The translations under genes and the position numbers were made by a program. From positions 1 to 42,391 of the forward strand of contig WQRI01000007.1 in assembly GCA_009786825.1 (NCBI GenBank): a DNA stretch of 42,391 nt, given 5' to 3'. The notes under the pieces are model-generated. The model was not told the origin of the DNA and made no database searches. It saw only the letters and a program-made list of their open reading frames with translations. Source of the stretch: Bacillota bacterium. GTDB taxonomy: Bacteria; Bacillota; Clostridia; Christensenellales; WQRI01. How positions within the stretch are numbered: position 1 is the first letter of the stretch; the number at the start of each line of letters is the position of its first letter. Of this stretch, positions 1-8,682 are shown piece by piece.

Positions 1-405
1 TATTATGCCCTTCTTTTTGCATTCTAAATAATATTCTATCGCTTCCCAATGCCCCCGTATCGTATGCTGATTATCCGTTCCGTGAAGCAACCATATATCC
101 ACATAATCTCTGCCAATCCCGCTAAGGCACTCTTCCACCGCCCGCTTAGCCTCTGCCTTAGTCTCGGCGAAAGATTTAGAAGCAACAATAACGTCCTTTT
201 TCATTTTTATCGCTTCGCGGCACACGTGATAACTACCATAAATTTGCGCACTATCAAAAAAGTTTATGCCCACATCTAAGCACTTTTTAACAACGGGCTT
301 AGCTTGCTGTGCAGAAAAACCCTTTTGCAAAGTACCCATCGTAAGCGTGCCAAGCCCAAGGCTAGACACCCTTATCCCCGTTTTACCAAGTTCATTATAA
401 ATCAT
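1..405 (-). CDS. Aldo/keto reductase, N-terminal part (cut by window edge)
   Basis: This frame is open from an ATG at 405 to the window edge and gives 135 residues without a stop. The protein starts MIYNELGKTGIRVSSLGLGT, the classical first strand of NAD(P)H-dependent aldo/keto reductases. Family catalytic landmarks follow: Asp and Tyr in DSAQIYG, Lys in VIVASKS and His in DIWLLHG. It probably reduces a small carbonyl substrate in the cytoplasm; the substrate cannot be told. The C-terminal half of the barrel lies outside the window. It is the last visible gene of the minus-strand run and sits 16 bp from intergenic repeat copy A. No clear Shine-Dalgarno sequence precedes the ATG. The family call is firm. 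Confidence 0.9.
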   Translation of the reverse strand, partial: MIYNELGKTGIRVSSLGLGTLTMGTLQKGFSAQQAKPVVKKCLDVGINFFDSAQIYGSYHVCREAIKMKKDVIVASKSFAETKAEAKRAVEECLSGIGRDYVDIWLLHGTDNQHTIRGHWEAIEYYLECKKKGII

Positions 406-420
406 AAATTTTTTAGTGTA

Positions 421-578
421 AAATGCAAAATGCTAAATGTTAAATGTTAAATGGCTTCACTCGCTTCGCGAGAAAATTAACTATTCCAAAGGCACACGAA
501 TACAAATTTCCGACTGTTCAAACGCATTGCATCTAATTGCTACAACCATTTAACATTTACAATTTACAATTTAACATT
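421..578. repeat. Intergenic repeat family, copy A
   Basis: This MITE-like unit fills the gap between nifU and the aldo/keto reductase. The ends are imperfect terminal inverted repeats made of TTAAATG-type units, about 421-454 and 546-578. A small hairpin CTCGC-TTC-GCGAG lies at 460-472 and the core box GACTGTTCAAA at 512-522. The interior is nearly identical to copy B. It ends 2 bp from the nifU stop codon. No open reading frame is contained. Confidence 0.75.
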
Positions 579-580
579 GT

Positions 581-934
581 CTAGAAAGCTTTTAGTGCTT
601 CCTCTATCGCCTCTTCCGCCAAAACGCTACAATGAATTTTTTCTGCTGGCAAACTGCCTAGTACATCTAGCACTTGCTTATTTGTAATTTTTTTGGCTTG
701 CTCTACAGTTTTGCCAATTACAAGCTCGCACGCAACGGACGACGATGCTATAGCAGCAGCACAACCAAAGGTCTGAAACTTAGCGTCTGTAATAACGCCT
801 TTTTCAACCCTCATATAAATTTTCATAATATCGCCACACGACGCGTTGCCAACCTGCCCAACAGCATCTGCATTTTCAATAACGCCCGCGTGCTTAGCCT
901 CCGTAAAAGCCTTAAGTACCTTATCGTTATACAT
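581..934 (-). CDS. nifU: Iron-sulfur cluster scaffold protein, NifU/IscU family
   Basis: A 117-residue U-type scaffold on which iron-sulfur clusters are built from sulfur delivered by a cysteine desulfurase. The three conserved cysteines are visible in GNASCGD, FGCAAAI and KIHCSV; the Asp after the first Cys is also the family's conserved residue. The length matches the short clostridial NifU form that has only the N-terminal scaffold domain and lacks the C-terminal Fe-S domain of true NifU. It is downstream of the cysteine desulfurase gene on the same strand, its expected partner, with repeat copy B in between. The start ATG at 934 follows an AAGGGA leader. IscU would be an equally good name. 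Confidence 0.93.
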   Translation of the reverse strand: MYNDKVLKAFTEAKHAGVIENADAVGQVGNASCGDIMKIYMRVEKGVITDAKFQTFGCAAAIASSSVACELVIGKTVEQAKKITNKQVLDVLGSLPAEKIHCSVLAEEAIEEALKAF

Positions 935-944
935 AATTCCCTTT

Positions 945-1097
945 TAATGTTTAATTTAAAATGTTAAATGTTTAATGGCTTCACTCGCTTCGCGAGAAAA
1001 ATTAACTATTCCAAATTGCACACAAATACAAATTTCCGACTGTTAAACCCCAACGGCTTAAATGGTTGTAGCAATTTAACATTTACAATTTAACACT
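945..1097. repeat. Intergenic repeat family, copy B
   Basis: This is a close sister of copy A, on the other side of nifU. The terminal inverted repeats are at about 945-978 and 1073-1097, the CTCGC-TTC-GCGAG hairpin at 984-996 and the core box GACTGTTAAAC at 1038-1048. The right end overlaps the stop codon of the upstream desulfurase gene (1090-1092), so the element contributes its last codons. The left end stops 11 bp before the nifU start. Confidence 0.75.
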
Positions 1098-2316
1098 TAT
1101 CATTTAATCTCGCTCTTGCTTCTTTAGTGTAAAGCGGTGAGATTGCCCTTAATTTTTCTACTATGCCCTTTAGTTTTTCTACAGTAATATCTAATTCTTC
1201 TTTCGTTGTTTTTTTAGATAGCGTAAACCTTATAGAGCCGTGCGCTAGTTCTATCGGCACGCCCATAGCAACCAAAACGTGAGAAGCCGCTAGTGAGCCT
1301 GAGGCGCAAGCCGAGCCAGTAGAGCAGTATATACCCAATAAGTCCATATGAATAAGCATACCCTCGCCCTCTATAAAATAAAAACAAAAACTCACATTGT
1401 TTGGCAAGCGCTCTTTAGCGCAACCGTTTAAACGCGTATACGGAATGTGCTGCCTTATTTGCTGAATTAGATAGTCTCTGTTTTTTGCTATATCTTTTGC
1501 GTTTTTTTCTCTGTTAGCCTCTGCTAGTTCTATTGCCTTGCCAAGCCCAACAATGCCCGCCATATTATGCGTACCCGCACGCTTGTTACGCTCTTGCGCC
1601 CCGCCGTATATCAACTTGCCAACTCTAACACCATTTCTAACAACCAAAGCGCCACAACCTTTTGGTCCATTAATTTTATGCGCAGACAAACTTAGTAAGT
1701 CTATATGGCACTCTTTAACGCATATTTTAACCGCCCCTATAGCCTGAACCGCATCTGTGTGGAAGTATATTTTGTGAGATGGCTCACTTCTTTTAGCGTC
1801 TTTATTTGCTTTAGCAATGACCTTACCAATTTCTTTTATCGGATAAAGCGTACCCACTTCGTTGTTAGCAGCCATTATGCTTACTAGTATGGTTGTATCT
1901 TTTATTGCATCTTTTAACTGCTTTAAGCAAATTTGTCCATCTGAGTCTACATCTAAATACGTTACTTCAAACCCTTCTTTTTGTAACTGTTTGCAAACAT
2001 TTAAAACTGAGTGATGCTCTACCTTTGTTGTAATTATGTGGTTGCCCTTATCTTTGTTAGCAAAAGCCACACCCCTTATTGCCCAGTTGTTAGCCTCCGT
2101 TCCGCTTGAAGTAAAATAAACTTCTGTAGGCGCACACCCCAAAACATCTGCAACCCTTTTTCTAGCATTCTCTACCGCCTCGCTCGCTTGTCTGCCCAAA
2201 TAATATTGCGAGGCTGGGTTAGCATAAACATCGGTAAAAAAAGGAAGCATCTCATTTAATACCACCTCATCTACTGGCGTTGTTGCTGCATTATCTAAGT
2301 AAATGTGTTTTATCAT
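1090..2316 (-). CDS. nifS: Cysteine desulfurase (NifS/IscS type)
   Basis: A 408-residue PLP enzyme that removes sulfur from cysteine, giving alanine and an enzyme persulfide for Fe-S assembly. The N-terminus IYLDNAATTPVD is the family hallmark. The PLP lysine is in SLSAHKINGPKG, and the sulfur-carrying cysteine sits in the long flexible loop STGSACASGS, typical of the NifS/IscS group. It lies upstream of the NifU-like scaffold on the same strand, so the two form a minimal Fe-S assembly pair. The ATG at 2316 has an AAAGGA leader. The last residues before the stop are encoded within repeat copy B. A second desulfurase occurs at 21.2-22.5 kb. Confidence 0.94.
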   Translation of the reverse strand: MIKHIYLDNAATTPVDEVVLNEMLPFFTDVYANPASQYYLGRQASEAVENARKRVADVLGCAPTEVYFTSSGTEANNWAIRGVAFANKDKGNHIITTKVEHHSVLNVCKQLQKEGFEVTYLDVDSDGQICLKQLKDAIKDTTILVSIMAANNEVGTLYPIKEIGKVIAKANKDAKRSEPSHKIYFHTDAVQAIGAVKICVKECHIDLLSLSAHKINGPKGCGALVVRNGVRVGKLIYGGAQERNKRAGTHNMAGIVGLGKAIELAEANREKNAKDIAKNRDYLIQQIRQHIPYTRLNGCAKERLPNNVSFCFYFIEGEGMLIHMDLLGIYCSTGSACASGSLAASHVLVAMGVPIELAHGSIRFTLSKKTTKEELDITVEKLKGIVEKLRAISPLYTKEARARLNDKC

Positions 2317-2373
2317 TAATATCCTTTGTTTTTTGTTTTGCTTTAAACAGATTTATTTTTCGCACTTTTGGGC

Positions 2374-4494
2374 TTACCTTTTAGGTTTGCCCTTTAGGTT
2401 TTTTGGTTTTTTGTCTCTCTTGCCTTTTTTGTCTCTATTACTATTATAAATTAATTGCTTGTTTTTGTCAACTTTTATTGCTAACTTTTCTGCTAAATGC
2501 AATTTTTTTGCTAGCCCAAGCGCATCTATAATTATATCTTTATTCTCTGGTTTTCTGTATTGTAACAGCGCCCTTTGCACCGCTTTATCACCCGCACTTT
2601 TCGCAACAAAAATTTTTACAAACTCTGTGGTGGTTTTGTTAGACTGCTTACCACCGCCCGCCGAACCACCGCCCGCTGAATGCTTATCGCTTAACTGCTG
2701 TTCACTTTGCCCGCCACCCGCCGAACTTTGACCGCTTACCGCTGACTGCTTACCGCTGAACTGCTTACCGCTTTCTACCAAACCAACAGGCGCTAGTTCT
2801 GTATAATACATAGCGGTAGAAAGCGTGAATGGTGTTGGGTAAAAATCTTGCACTTGAAGCGGCATATAATTTATGCTTTTTAAATAAAGCGCCAAATTAA
2901 TAGCATCATCAAGCGTCGCGCCCGGGTGGGCAGATATAAAGTACGGCACTAAATACTGCTTGTCATTATGGCTTTTGTCTTGCTTTTTAAGTTTTGCATT
3001 AAGCGCTTTAAACTGCTTAGCAAATTCTAGATAAACCCTATGCGGCGGCTTGTTCATAAGCCTTAAAACCCTATCCTCTGTATGCTCTGGCGCAACCTTT
3101 AGTTGCCCGCTTATATGGTGCTTTACTAACTCTGTAAAAAACGCTTGTGCGCTGTCACTATCTAGCACGATTTTATCAAACCTAACCCCGCTTCTTACAA
3201 AAACCTTTTTAACCTTTGGCAAGGCTCTTACTTCGCGAAGCACTTCTAGATATTCTTTATGGCTATACTTATAATAGTTTGCCGATGGTCCGCCTATATC
3301 GTGAATGTAGCCTTTAAAGTCGGGTTTTTCACTAAGCGCTTTTGCTTCAGCCACAATACTGCGCCTAGACCTACTTTGTATGCTAGCGCCTTGGTGCGCC
3401 GCAAGAGAGCAAAAACTACAACCGCCAAAACAACCCCTATGAGAAGTTATACTAAACTTAACCTCTTCAAGCGCCGGAATAACTTCTTTGCTATGCCCTT
3501 TACTGCTTTGCGCTTCATTGCTATGCCCCTGACTACCTTGCCACTCGTTGCTTTGCCCTTTACTGTTTTGCCATTTATCGTTTTGCGCTTTGTCGTTTTG
3601 CGTACGCGGTTTATACATTGGGTGTGCTTCTTTAGTAAATGGAAGTGCGTAAATCTCATCCATCTCACTCTCGCTAAGTGGCAAACTCGGCGCGTTAACA
3701 ACCAAGTATACACTACTGCTTTGCTTTTGTATAAACCTTTTCCCAACTTCTGCACCCTTACAAGAAGTAATTTTCAAAAAGGTTTTTAAATATTTTTCTT
3801 TGTTGCTTGCGCATTTAAGCGTAAAATAATCGTCTAGCAAAATGTGGCTACCATCGTTACTACCACTTAAAGCGCCACTAGCCCTTTTGTCCAAATTCGC
3901 AAAATTACCAATGTAAGCCGTACCCCTAACATTTTTTATATCGGCTATAGTCGCCCCGCCCTTAACTAAGTCTAATATCTCACCCAAAGGGCGCTCGCCA
4001 GCGCCATACACAAGTAAGTCCGCACCCGTGCTAGTTAGTATACTAGGCATAACGCTATCGCTCCAATAATCGTAATGTACAAAGCGCCTAAGGCTAGCCT
4101 CTACCCCGCCTATAATAATTGGCGTGTCTCTATACAAACGCCTTAGTGCCTTACAATAAACTTCTAAAGCTCTGTCTGGTCGCTTACCTGCCTTTCCGCC
4201 CTCGCTGTAACTGTCATCATTCCTTTTCTTTTTGGCGGCAGTATAGTTATTAACCATACTATCAATCACACCGCTTGTCACCAAAAAAGCAACGCTGGGT
4301 CTGCCTAGTTTAGTATAGTCGCTGTCTACTTGTGGCTGAGCAATTATCCCAACAGAAAAGCCTTTGCTTTGCACAAACCTTGCAATTATAGAATGCCCAA
4401 AACTTTGGTGGTCTACATAAGCGTCCCCACTTATAAGCACAAACTGCGGCGACTGCCCACCTAACTCATCTATTGTTGTTGGAATAAAACTCAT
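2374..4494 (-). CDS. ygiQ: Radical SAM protein, YgiQ/UPF0313 family
   Basis: A 706-residue member of the YgiQ family, which has an N-terminal B12-binding-like half and a central radical SAM domain; its reaction is not established. The 4Fe-4S motif is C-x3-C-x2-C in RGCFGGCSFCSLAAHQG near residue 355. Other conserved stretches are IIIGGVEASLRR and GQLKVAPEHTED. The N-terminus FVLISGDAYVDHQSFG fits the family, supporting the ATG at 4494, although no ribosome binding site is visible (repeat C lies upstream). Two low-complexity stretches look inserted: about residues 295-340 (repeats rich in Asn, Gln, Ser, Lys) just before the Fe-S motif, and about 570-616 (SAGGG- and KQS-type repeats). The basic C-terminal tail is common in the family. 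Confidence 0.9.
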   Translation of the reverse strand: MSFIPTTIDELGGQSPQFVLISGDAYVDHQSFGHSIIARFVQSKGFSVGIIAQPQVDSDYTKLGRPSVAFLVTSGVIDSMVNNYTAAKKKRNDDSYSEGGKAGKRPDRALEVYCKALRRLYRDTPIIIGGVEASLRRFVHYDYWSDSVMPSILTSTGADLLVYGAGERPLGEILDLVKGGATIADIKNVRGTAYIGNFANLDKRASGALSGSNDGSHILLDDYFTLKCASNKEKYLKTFLKITSCKGAEVGKRFIQKQSSSVYLVVNAPSLPLSESEMDEIYALPFTKEAHPMYKPRTQNDKAQNDKWQNSKGQSNEWQGSQGHSNEAQSSKGHSKEVIPALEEVKFSITSHRGCFGGCSFCSLAAHQGASIQSRSRRSIVAEAKALSEKPDFKGYIHDIGGPSANYYKYSHKEYLEVLREVRALPKVKKVFVRSGVRFDKIVLDSDSAQAFFTELVKHHISGQLKVAPEHTEDRVLRLMNKPPHRVYLEFAKQFKALNAKLKKQDKSHNDKQYLVPYFISAHPGATLDDAINLALYLKSINYMPLQVQDFYPTPFTLSTAMYYTELAPVGLVESGKQFSGKQSAVSGQSSAGGGQSEQQLSDKHSAGGGSAGGGKQSNKTTTEFVKIFVAKSAGDKAVQRALLQYRKPENKDIIIDALGLAKKLHLAEKLAIKVDKNKQLIYNSNRDKKGKRDKKPKNLKGKPKR

Positions 4495-4514
4495 AAATTT
4501 AGTAAACTAAATTT

Positions 4515-4676
4515 AATGAACATTGAATATTGAATAATGAATAATGGTTGCAAGCAATCAAATGCCATTACATTTTAACAGTCTGCGATATGCACTTATA
4601 CACAATTTGCAAAACGTAAATTTTGCCTGCGAAGCAGGTGAAACCATTGTTCAATATTCATTGTTCATTATTCATT
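4515..4676. repeat. Intergenic repeat family, copy C
   Basis: The copy lies between purL and ygiQ in inverted orientation. Its terminal inverted repeats consist of tandem GAACATT, GAATATT and GAATAAT units at 4515-4547 and 4644-4676. The hairpin CCTGC-GAA-GCAGG is at 4626-4638 and the core box is read on the minus strand at 4576-4584 as GACTGTTAA. The minus-strand core aligns well with copy H (GCAAATTG and CGCAGACTGTT). Confidence 0.75.
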
Positions 4677-4702
4677 AGATTTGTTCCTACGGAACAAATC
4701 TA
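4676..4702. other. 12-bp hairpin at the purL stop codon, abutting repeat C
   Basis: A perfect 12-bp stem (half-site TAGATTTGTTCC) with a TAC loop includes the purL stop codon at 4700-4702. There is no T-tract on either side, so it is a weak terminator candidate. It may instead protect the purL mRNA end or be the target in which repeat C inserted. Confidence 0.5.
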
Positions 4703-7700
4703 CCTGAAGTATTTAACCCCGCTCTCAAATATTTTCATATCGAAGTTACCATCAAAGTTTTTGTAAAGCCCGTCCCCAATGCGCTCTGAATGCCCCATTT
4801 TACCTAGTATCCTACCGCACTTAGAGAATATACCCTCTATCGCCATTCTAGAGCCATTCGGGTTGAAAGGGTGGCGCATACTAGCAATATGTTCCACATT
4901 ACCTTGCCCATTAGCCAAAGCCCTACCTTGCCCCGCACCCAAGCCTATAGTCTTTGGCTCTACATACTGAGTTGCTATCTGCCCATTTTTGATAAGCGCC
5001 TTAATCGTTTTGTCATCTGCTACAAACTTACCCTCGCCGTGAGAAATAGGCACAGAAAAAACATCTCCCACAGACACACCGCTAAACCACGGGCTGTTGT
5101 TAGAGGCTACCCTAACATTTACAATGTTAGACATATGCTTGCCAATGTCGTTAAAAGTAAGCGTTGGCGAATTTGCCGTAAGCGGTTTAATCTCGCTATC
5201 CGGCAAAAGCCCTAACTTTACTAGCGCTTGAAAGCCGTTGCAAATACCTATTATAAGCCCGTCTTTATTTTGCAAAAAGTTGTGCAACTTATCTTTTAGC
5301 ATCGGGTTTCTAAAAAGCCCCGCTATAAATTTACCGCTCCCCTCCGGCTCGTCCCCACCAGAAAAGCCGCCCGGAAATGCTATTATATTTGCGCTGTCTA
5401 TCAACTTCGCAAGGTTCTCTATGCTCTGCTTTATACGAAGCCCAGAGTTATCTAGCCTAACGCCGCCCGCTTGCAAATTAGATGGCATATTTTTTACCAC
5501 GTAAATATCTACGCTAGCCCCCGCCTTTTCAAACGCGCGCGCCGTATCTATCTCGCAATTTGTTCCCGGAAAAACCGGAATTAAAACCTTAGGTGACGCT
5601 ACTTTACTCTTAGCAACAAAAGGCGCTTTCGCTTCAAAGCTTATATTTTCTGCGCTAATTCTCTCTCGCCCATCTGCTTTTTCTGCCTTACCGCCCTTGT
5701 CCCCCTTGTCTTTTGGCGGCACATCTAGTGGGAAAAGTGTGCTTAAAGTGCTTTCAAAACTGCTAAGCGCATTAGCCGTAGAGATAGATGTTTGCCCAAC
5801 GCTAATTCGCCCATCAGCCGTAGTTTGCCCCAAAAATAGTGCTTCTACGCCCTCTAAAAGCGATATATCGTCCGCTTGTATAATTATGTCTGCCAAATAA
5901 GGCTTAAATAACGACGCCGATATATTAGAAAAATCGAAGCCCAAACTGTTGCCCAAACACGACTTTATAACGGCAATAGCCGCCCCGCCCTCACCCGTTA
6001 CAGTTGCCACACCAACATTTTTGCTAACAATATTTTTATGGACTTGCTCGTACAAATTGTTAAGGTAGGCAAAATCTGGCACCCAAAACTCGTCTCTTTT
6101 AAGCGGTAGCAAATAAAGTTTTTTGCCCGCTTCGCGCAAAACATTTGTGATTATATTATTTTTGTCCCCCACCCCAAAGCCAAATGTTATAACAGTTGGT
6201 GGCACATCTATCTCTTTATAACTGCCCGTTACTTCATCGTATTCTTTGTATGTGCCAGACATACTATCCTTACCGCCAATTGCCGCTAGGTTTAAATTAA
6301 CCTTTGCAAGAAGCGCGCCTAAAAGTGCCGATACCGGCTTCCCCCACTTTTTCGGCTCGCGTTTAAGGCGCTCGAAATACTCTTGCATACTAAGCGTTAC
6401 GCGGCTTTTACAAACCCCGCTAGCCACAAGTTTAGACATCGCGCTAACAACAGAATACAGCCCGCCCAAAAATGGCGAAGACATTGCAAGGTGCGGATTA
6501 TATCCATACGCCGATATTGTTGCCGTGTCTGTGTCTATAAAAGGGATTGTGCTTGCCATAGCAATACTCGGCGTTGTCTGGCTAGCGCCACCGTATGGCA
6601 AAAGCAAAGTGCTAGCAGTTATGGTGCTGTCAAACATCTCGCCCATACCCCTTTGGCTAGTTACGTTAAGCCTTTTAAGTTCGCGCTCTATCGCCGCTTT
6701 ATAATCTTTAGCAACAATCAACACCTTTATCGCCTCATTAACATTATCTAGATAATCTGAAATCTCATCAGTTATAACCGCCCGCGCCGTTTGCACAACA
6801 CCCGCTGTATCTAAAAATTCGCGCGATAAATCTATTATCTTTTCTTGCTTGCCCGTTACGCTATTGGTAACAAACATCTGCATTCTGCCCGTGTCTGTAA
6901 CTTCGCCAACAACAACCGCTTCTAAGTTTTCTTCTTCGGCTAATTGCAAAACCTTTTTAGCATCTTTGCTATCAACCACAATTGCCATACGCTCTTGGCT
7001 TTCTGAGAGCGCAAGTTCTTTCCCCGTAAGCCCTTCATACTTTTTCGGAATTTTATCTAAGTCTATTTTTAAACTATCGGCAATCTCACCAATCGCAACA
7101 GTTACACCACCAGCACCAAAGTCGTTACATTTTTTTATAAGTTTAGTAAAGTCGGGGTTTAAAAACAAGCGCTGAAGTTTACGCTCTTCTGGCGCATTAC
7201 CCTTTTGCACTTCCGCACCAGCCTTAGCAACACTTTGCTCTGTATGCTCAATAGAGCTTCCCGTAGCCCCACCAACGCCGTCTCTACCTGTTCTGCCACC
7301 AATTAGTATAATTTTATCAGACTTAGCCGGCTTCTCTCGCCTAACTTGCTTAAGTGGCACAGCACCCACAACGTAGCCAACTTCCATTCGCTTTGCAACA
7401 AAATTAGGGTGGTAAACTTCACTAACCAAACCCGTTGCAAGCCCAATTTGGTTACCATAACTAGAAAAGCCTTCCGCCGCAACGCTCGTTATTAAAGACT
7501 GCGGAAGTTTACCCTTCATCGTTTGCTCTAGTGGCGCAAGCACATCGCCCGCCCCCGTTAGCCTCATAGCCTGATAAACATAACCCCTAGCCGCCAAAAC
7601 GTCTCTAATTGCGCCACCAAGGCACGTAGCCGCGCCACCAAAAGGCTCTATTTCTGTTGGGTGGTTGTGAGTCTCGTTTTTAAACAAAAGTAGATAATCC

Positions 7701-8680
7701 TCTTCTCGCACCTTTCCGCACGCCTCTTTAATACTCACTTTCTCGATTATAGTACACGCGTTAACTTCATCGCTCTCATCTAAATTTGTTAAAAGCCCCC
7801 TGTGCTTCATTTCCTTAACGGCAATTGTTGCAATGTCCATCAAACATATGTACTTATCTGCACGCTCTGCATTGTGCTTGATGTATAACTGGTTATATAA
7901 ATCGAACGCGTCCGATATGCGCTTGTTCTCGCTCTCAATTTTTATACTCTCAAGTTTTGTATAAAAGGTTGTGTGGCGACAATGGTCAGACCAATAAGTG
8001 TCTAGCGCCTTTAACTCTACAAAATAAGGGTCGCGCTTTTCTTTAATAAAATACTCTTGTATAAACTTTAAGTCTAAAAATGTAAACGAAAAGCCGACCT
8101 CCTCGTAATACTCTTTAAGTTTGTTCTCTTTTAAATTTATAAAGCCGTCCACCTTGTTTTCTGGCGGAATAACTTGTTTTGGAAGCGCTAAAGTTTGTGG
8201 TACGCCCTCAATCGCCTCTTGCTTTTCTATAGGGTTTATTAAAAACGCTTTAATTTGCGACAGTAATTCAGCACACACAGACTTTTGCTTTTTCTTGTTT
8301 TTCTCGCACACACCACTAAACTTTATAGCATAAACACTAGCAACCCGAACCAAAGGGCGCTCTGAGAGCAACAAAAACTGAATGCATTGGCTAGCACTCT
8401 CAGCGCGCAAATCAAACTGCCCATCAAGCAGTTGCGTTCTTACAATTTCATACCCCGCAAGTTTTGGCAGTTTAGATAAAGTCTCATCTACTGGTGGCTC
8501 TGCAAAAACAACATCTCTCACCGCCGCAAACTGACTCTCAGTAATGCCCTCAACATCATACCTTATAAACTCGATAAGGTCGTCTATCTCAACAGAAAAA
8601 TTACGCTCTAGTCTTTTTCTTAACCCTCGCGCCGCAATGTCAAACCCCGGCTTTTTGTAAACATATATTCTTTGTACCAT
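4700..8680 (-). CDS. purL: Phosphoribosylformylglycinamidine synthase, single-chain form
   Basis: This enzyme converts FGAR, glutamine and ATP to FGAM (purine step 4). At 1326 residues it is the large fused form: an N-terminal PurS-like domain (about 1-90), two AIRS-type ATP-binding halves (for example SDHCRHTTFYT and NETHNHPTEIEPFGGAATC), and a C-terminal class I glutaminase from about residue 1060. The glutaminase nucleophile is in GICNGFQ and the His/Glu region in MRHPFNPNG. Bacillus-type bacteria use separate PurS, PurQ and PurL, whereas many Clostridia have this fusion. A charged Lys/Gly/Asp-rich linker (PPKDKGDKGGKAEKADGRER) precedes the glutaminase. The start lies 2 bp after the purD stop with a GAGAGGA leader, so the two genes are translationally close. 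It is the last pur gene of the block. Confidence 0.96.
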   Translation of the reverse strand: MVQRIYVYKKPGFDIAARGLRKRLERNFSVEIDDLIEFIRYDVEGITESQFAAVRDVVFAEPPVDETLSKLPKLAGYEIVRTQLLDGQFDLRAESASQCIQFLLLSERPLVRVASVYAIKFSGVCEKNKKKQKSVCAELLSQIKAFLINPIEKQEAIEGVPQTLALPKQVIPPENKVDGFINLKENKLKEYYEEVGFSFTFLDLKFIQEYFIKEKRDPYFVELKALDTYWSDHCRHTTFYTKLESIKIESENKRISDAFDLYNQLYIKHNAERADKYICLMDIATIAVKEMKHRGLLTNLDESDEVNACTIIEKVSIKEACGKVREEDYLLLFKNETHNHPTEIEPFGGAATCLGGAIRDVLAARGYVYQAMRLTGAGDVLAPLEQTMKGKLPQSLITSVAAEGFSSYGNQIGLATGLVSEVYHPNFVAKRMEVGYVVGAVPLKQVRREKPAKSDKIILIGGRTGRDGVGGATGSSIEHTEQSVAKAGAEVQKGNAPEERKLQRLFLNPDFTKLIKKCNDFGAGGVTVAIGEIADSLKIDLDKIPKKYEGLTGKELALSESQERMAIVVDSKDAKKVLQLAEEENLEAVVVGEVTDTGRMQMFVTNSVTGKQEKIIDLSREFLDTAGVVQTARAVITDEISDYLDNVNEAIKVLIVAKDYKAAIERELKRLNVTSQRGMGEMFDSTITASTLLLPYGGASQTTPSIAMASTIPFIDTDTATISAYGYNPHLAMSSPFLGGLYSVVSAMSKLVASGVCKSRVTLSMQEYFERLKREPKKWGKPVSALLGALLAKVNLNLAAIGGKDSMSGTYKEYDEVTGSYKEIDVPPTVITFGFGVGDKNNIITNVLREAGKKLYLLPLKRDEFWVPDFAYLNNLYEQVHKNIVSKNVGVATVTGEGGAAIAVIKSCLGNSLGFDFSNISASLFKPYLADIIIQADDISLLEGVEALFLGQTTADGRISVGQTSISTANALSSFESTLSTLFPLDVPPKDKGDKGGKAEKADGRERISAENISFEAKAPFVAKSKVASPKVLIPVFPGTNCEIDTARAFEKAGASVDIYVVKNMPSNLQAGGVRLDNSGLRIKQSIENLAKLIDSANIIAFPGGFSGGDEPEGSGKFIAGLFRNPMLKDKLHNFLQNKDGLIIGICNGFQALVKLGLLPDSEIKPLTANSPTLTFNDIGKHMSNIVNVRVASNNSPWFSGVSVGDVFSVPISHGEGKFVADDKTIKALIKNGQIATQYVEPKTIGLGAGQGRALANGQGNVEHIASMRHPFNPNGSRMAIEGIFSKCGRILGKMGHSERIGDGLYKNFDGNFDMKIFESGVKYFR

Positions 8681-8682
8681 AT

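Noticed and set aside
3259-3789. 176-codon plus-strand frame inside ygiQ
   Set aside because: It is a shadow of the conserved radical SAM gene; its length comes from the tandem-repeat insertion.
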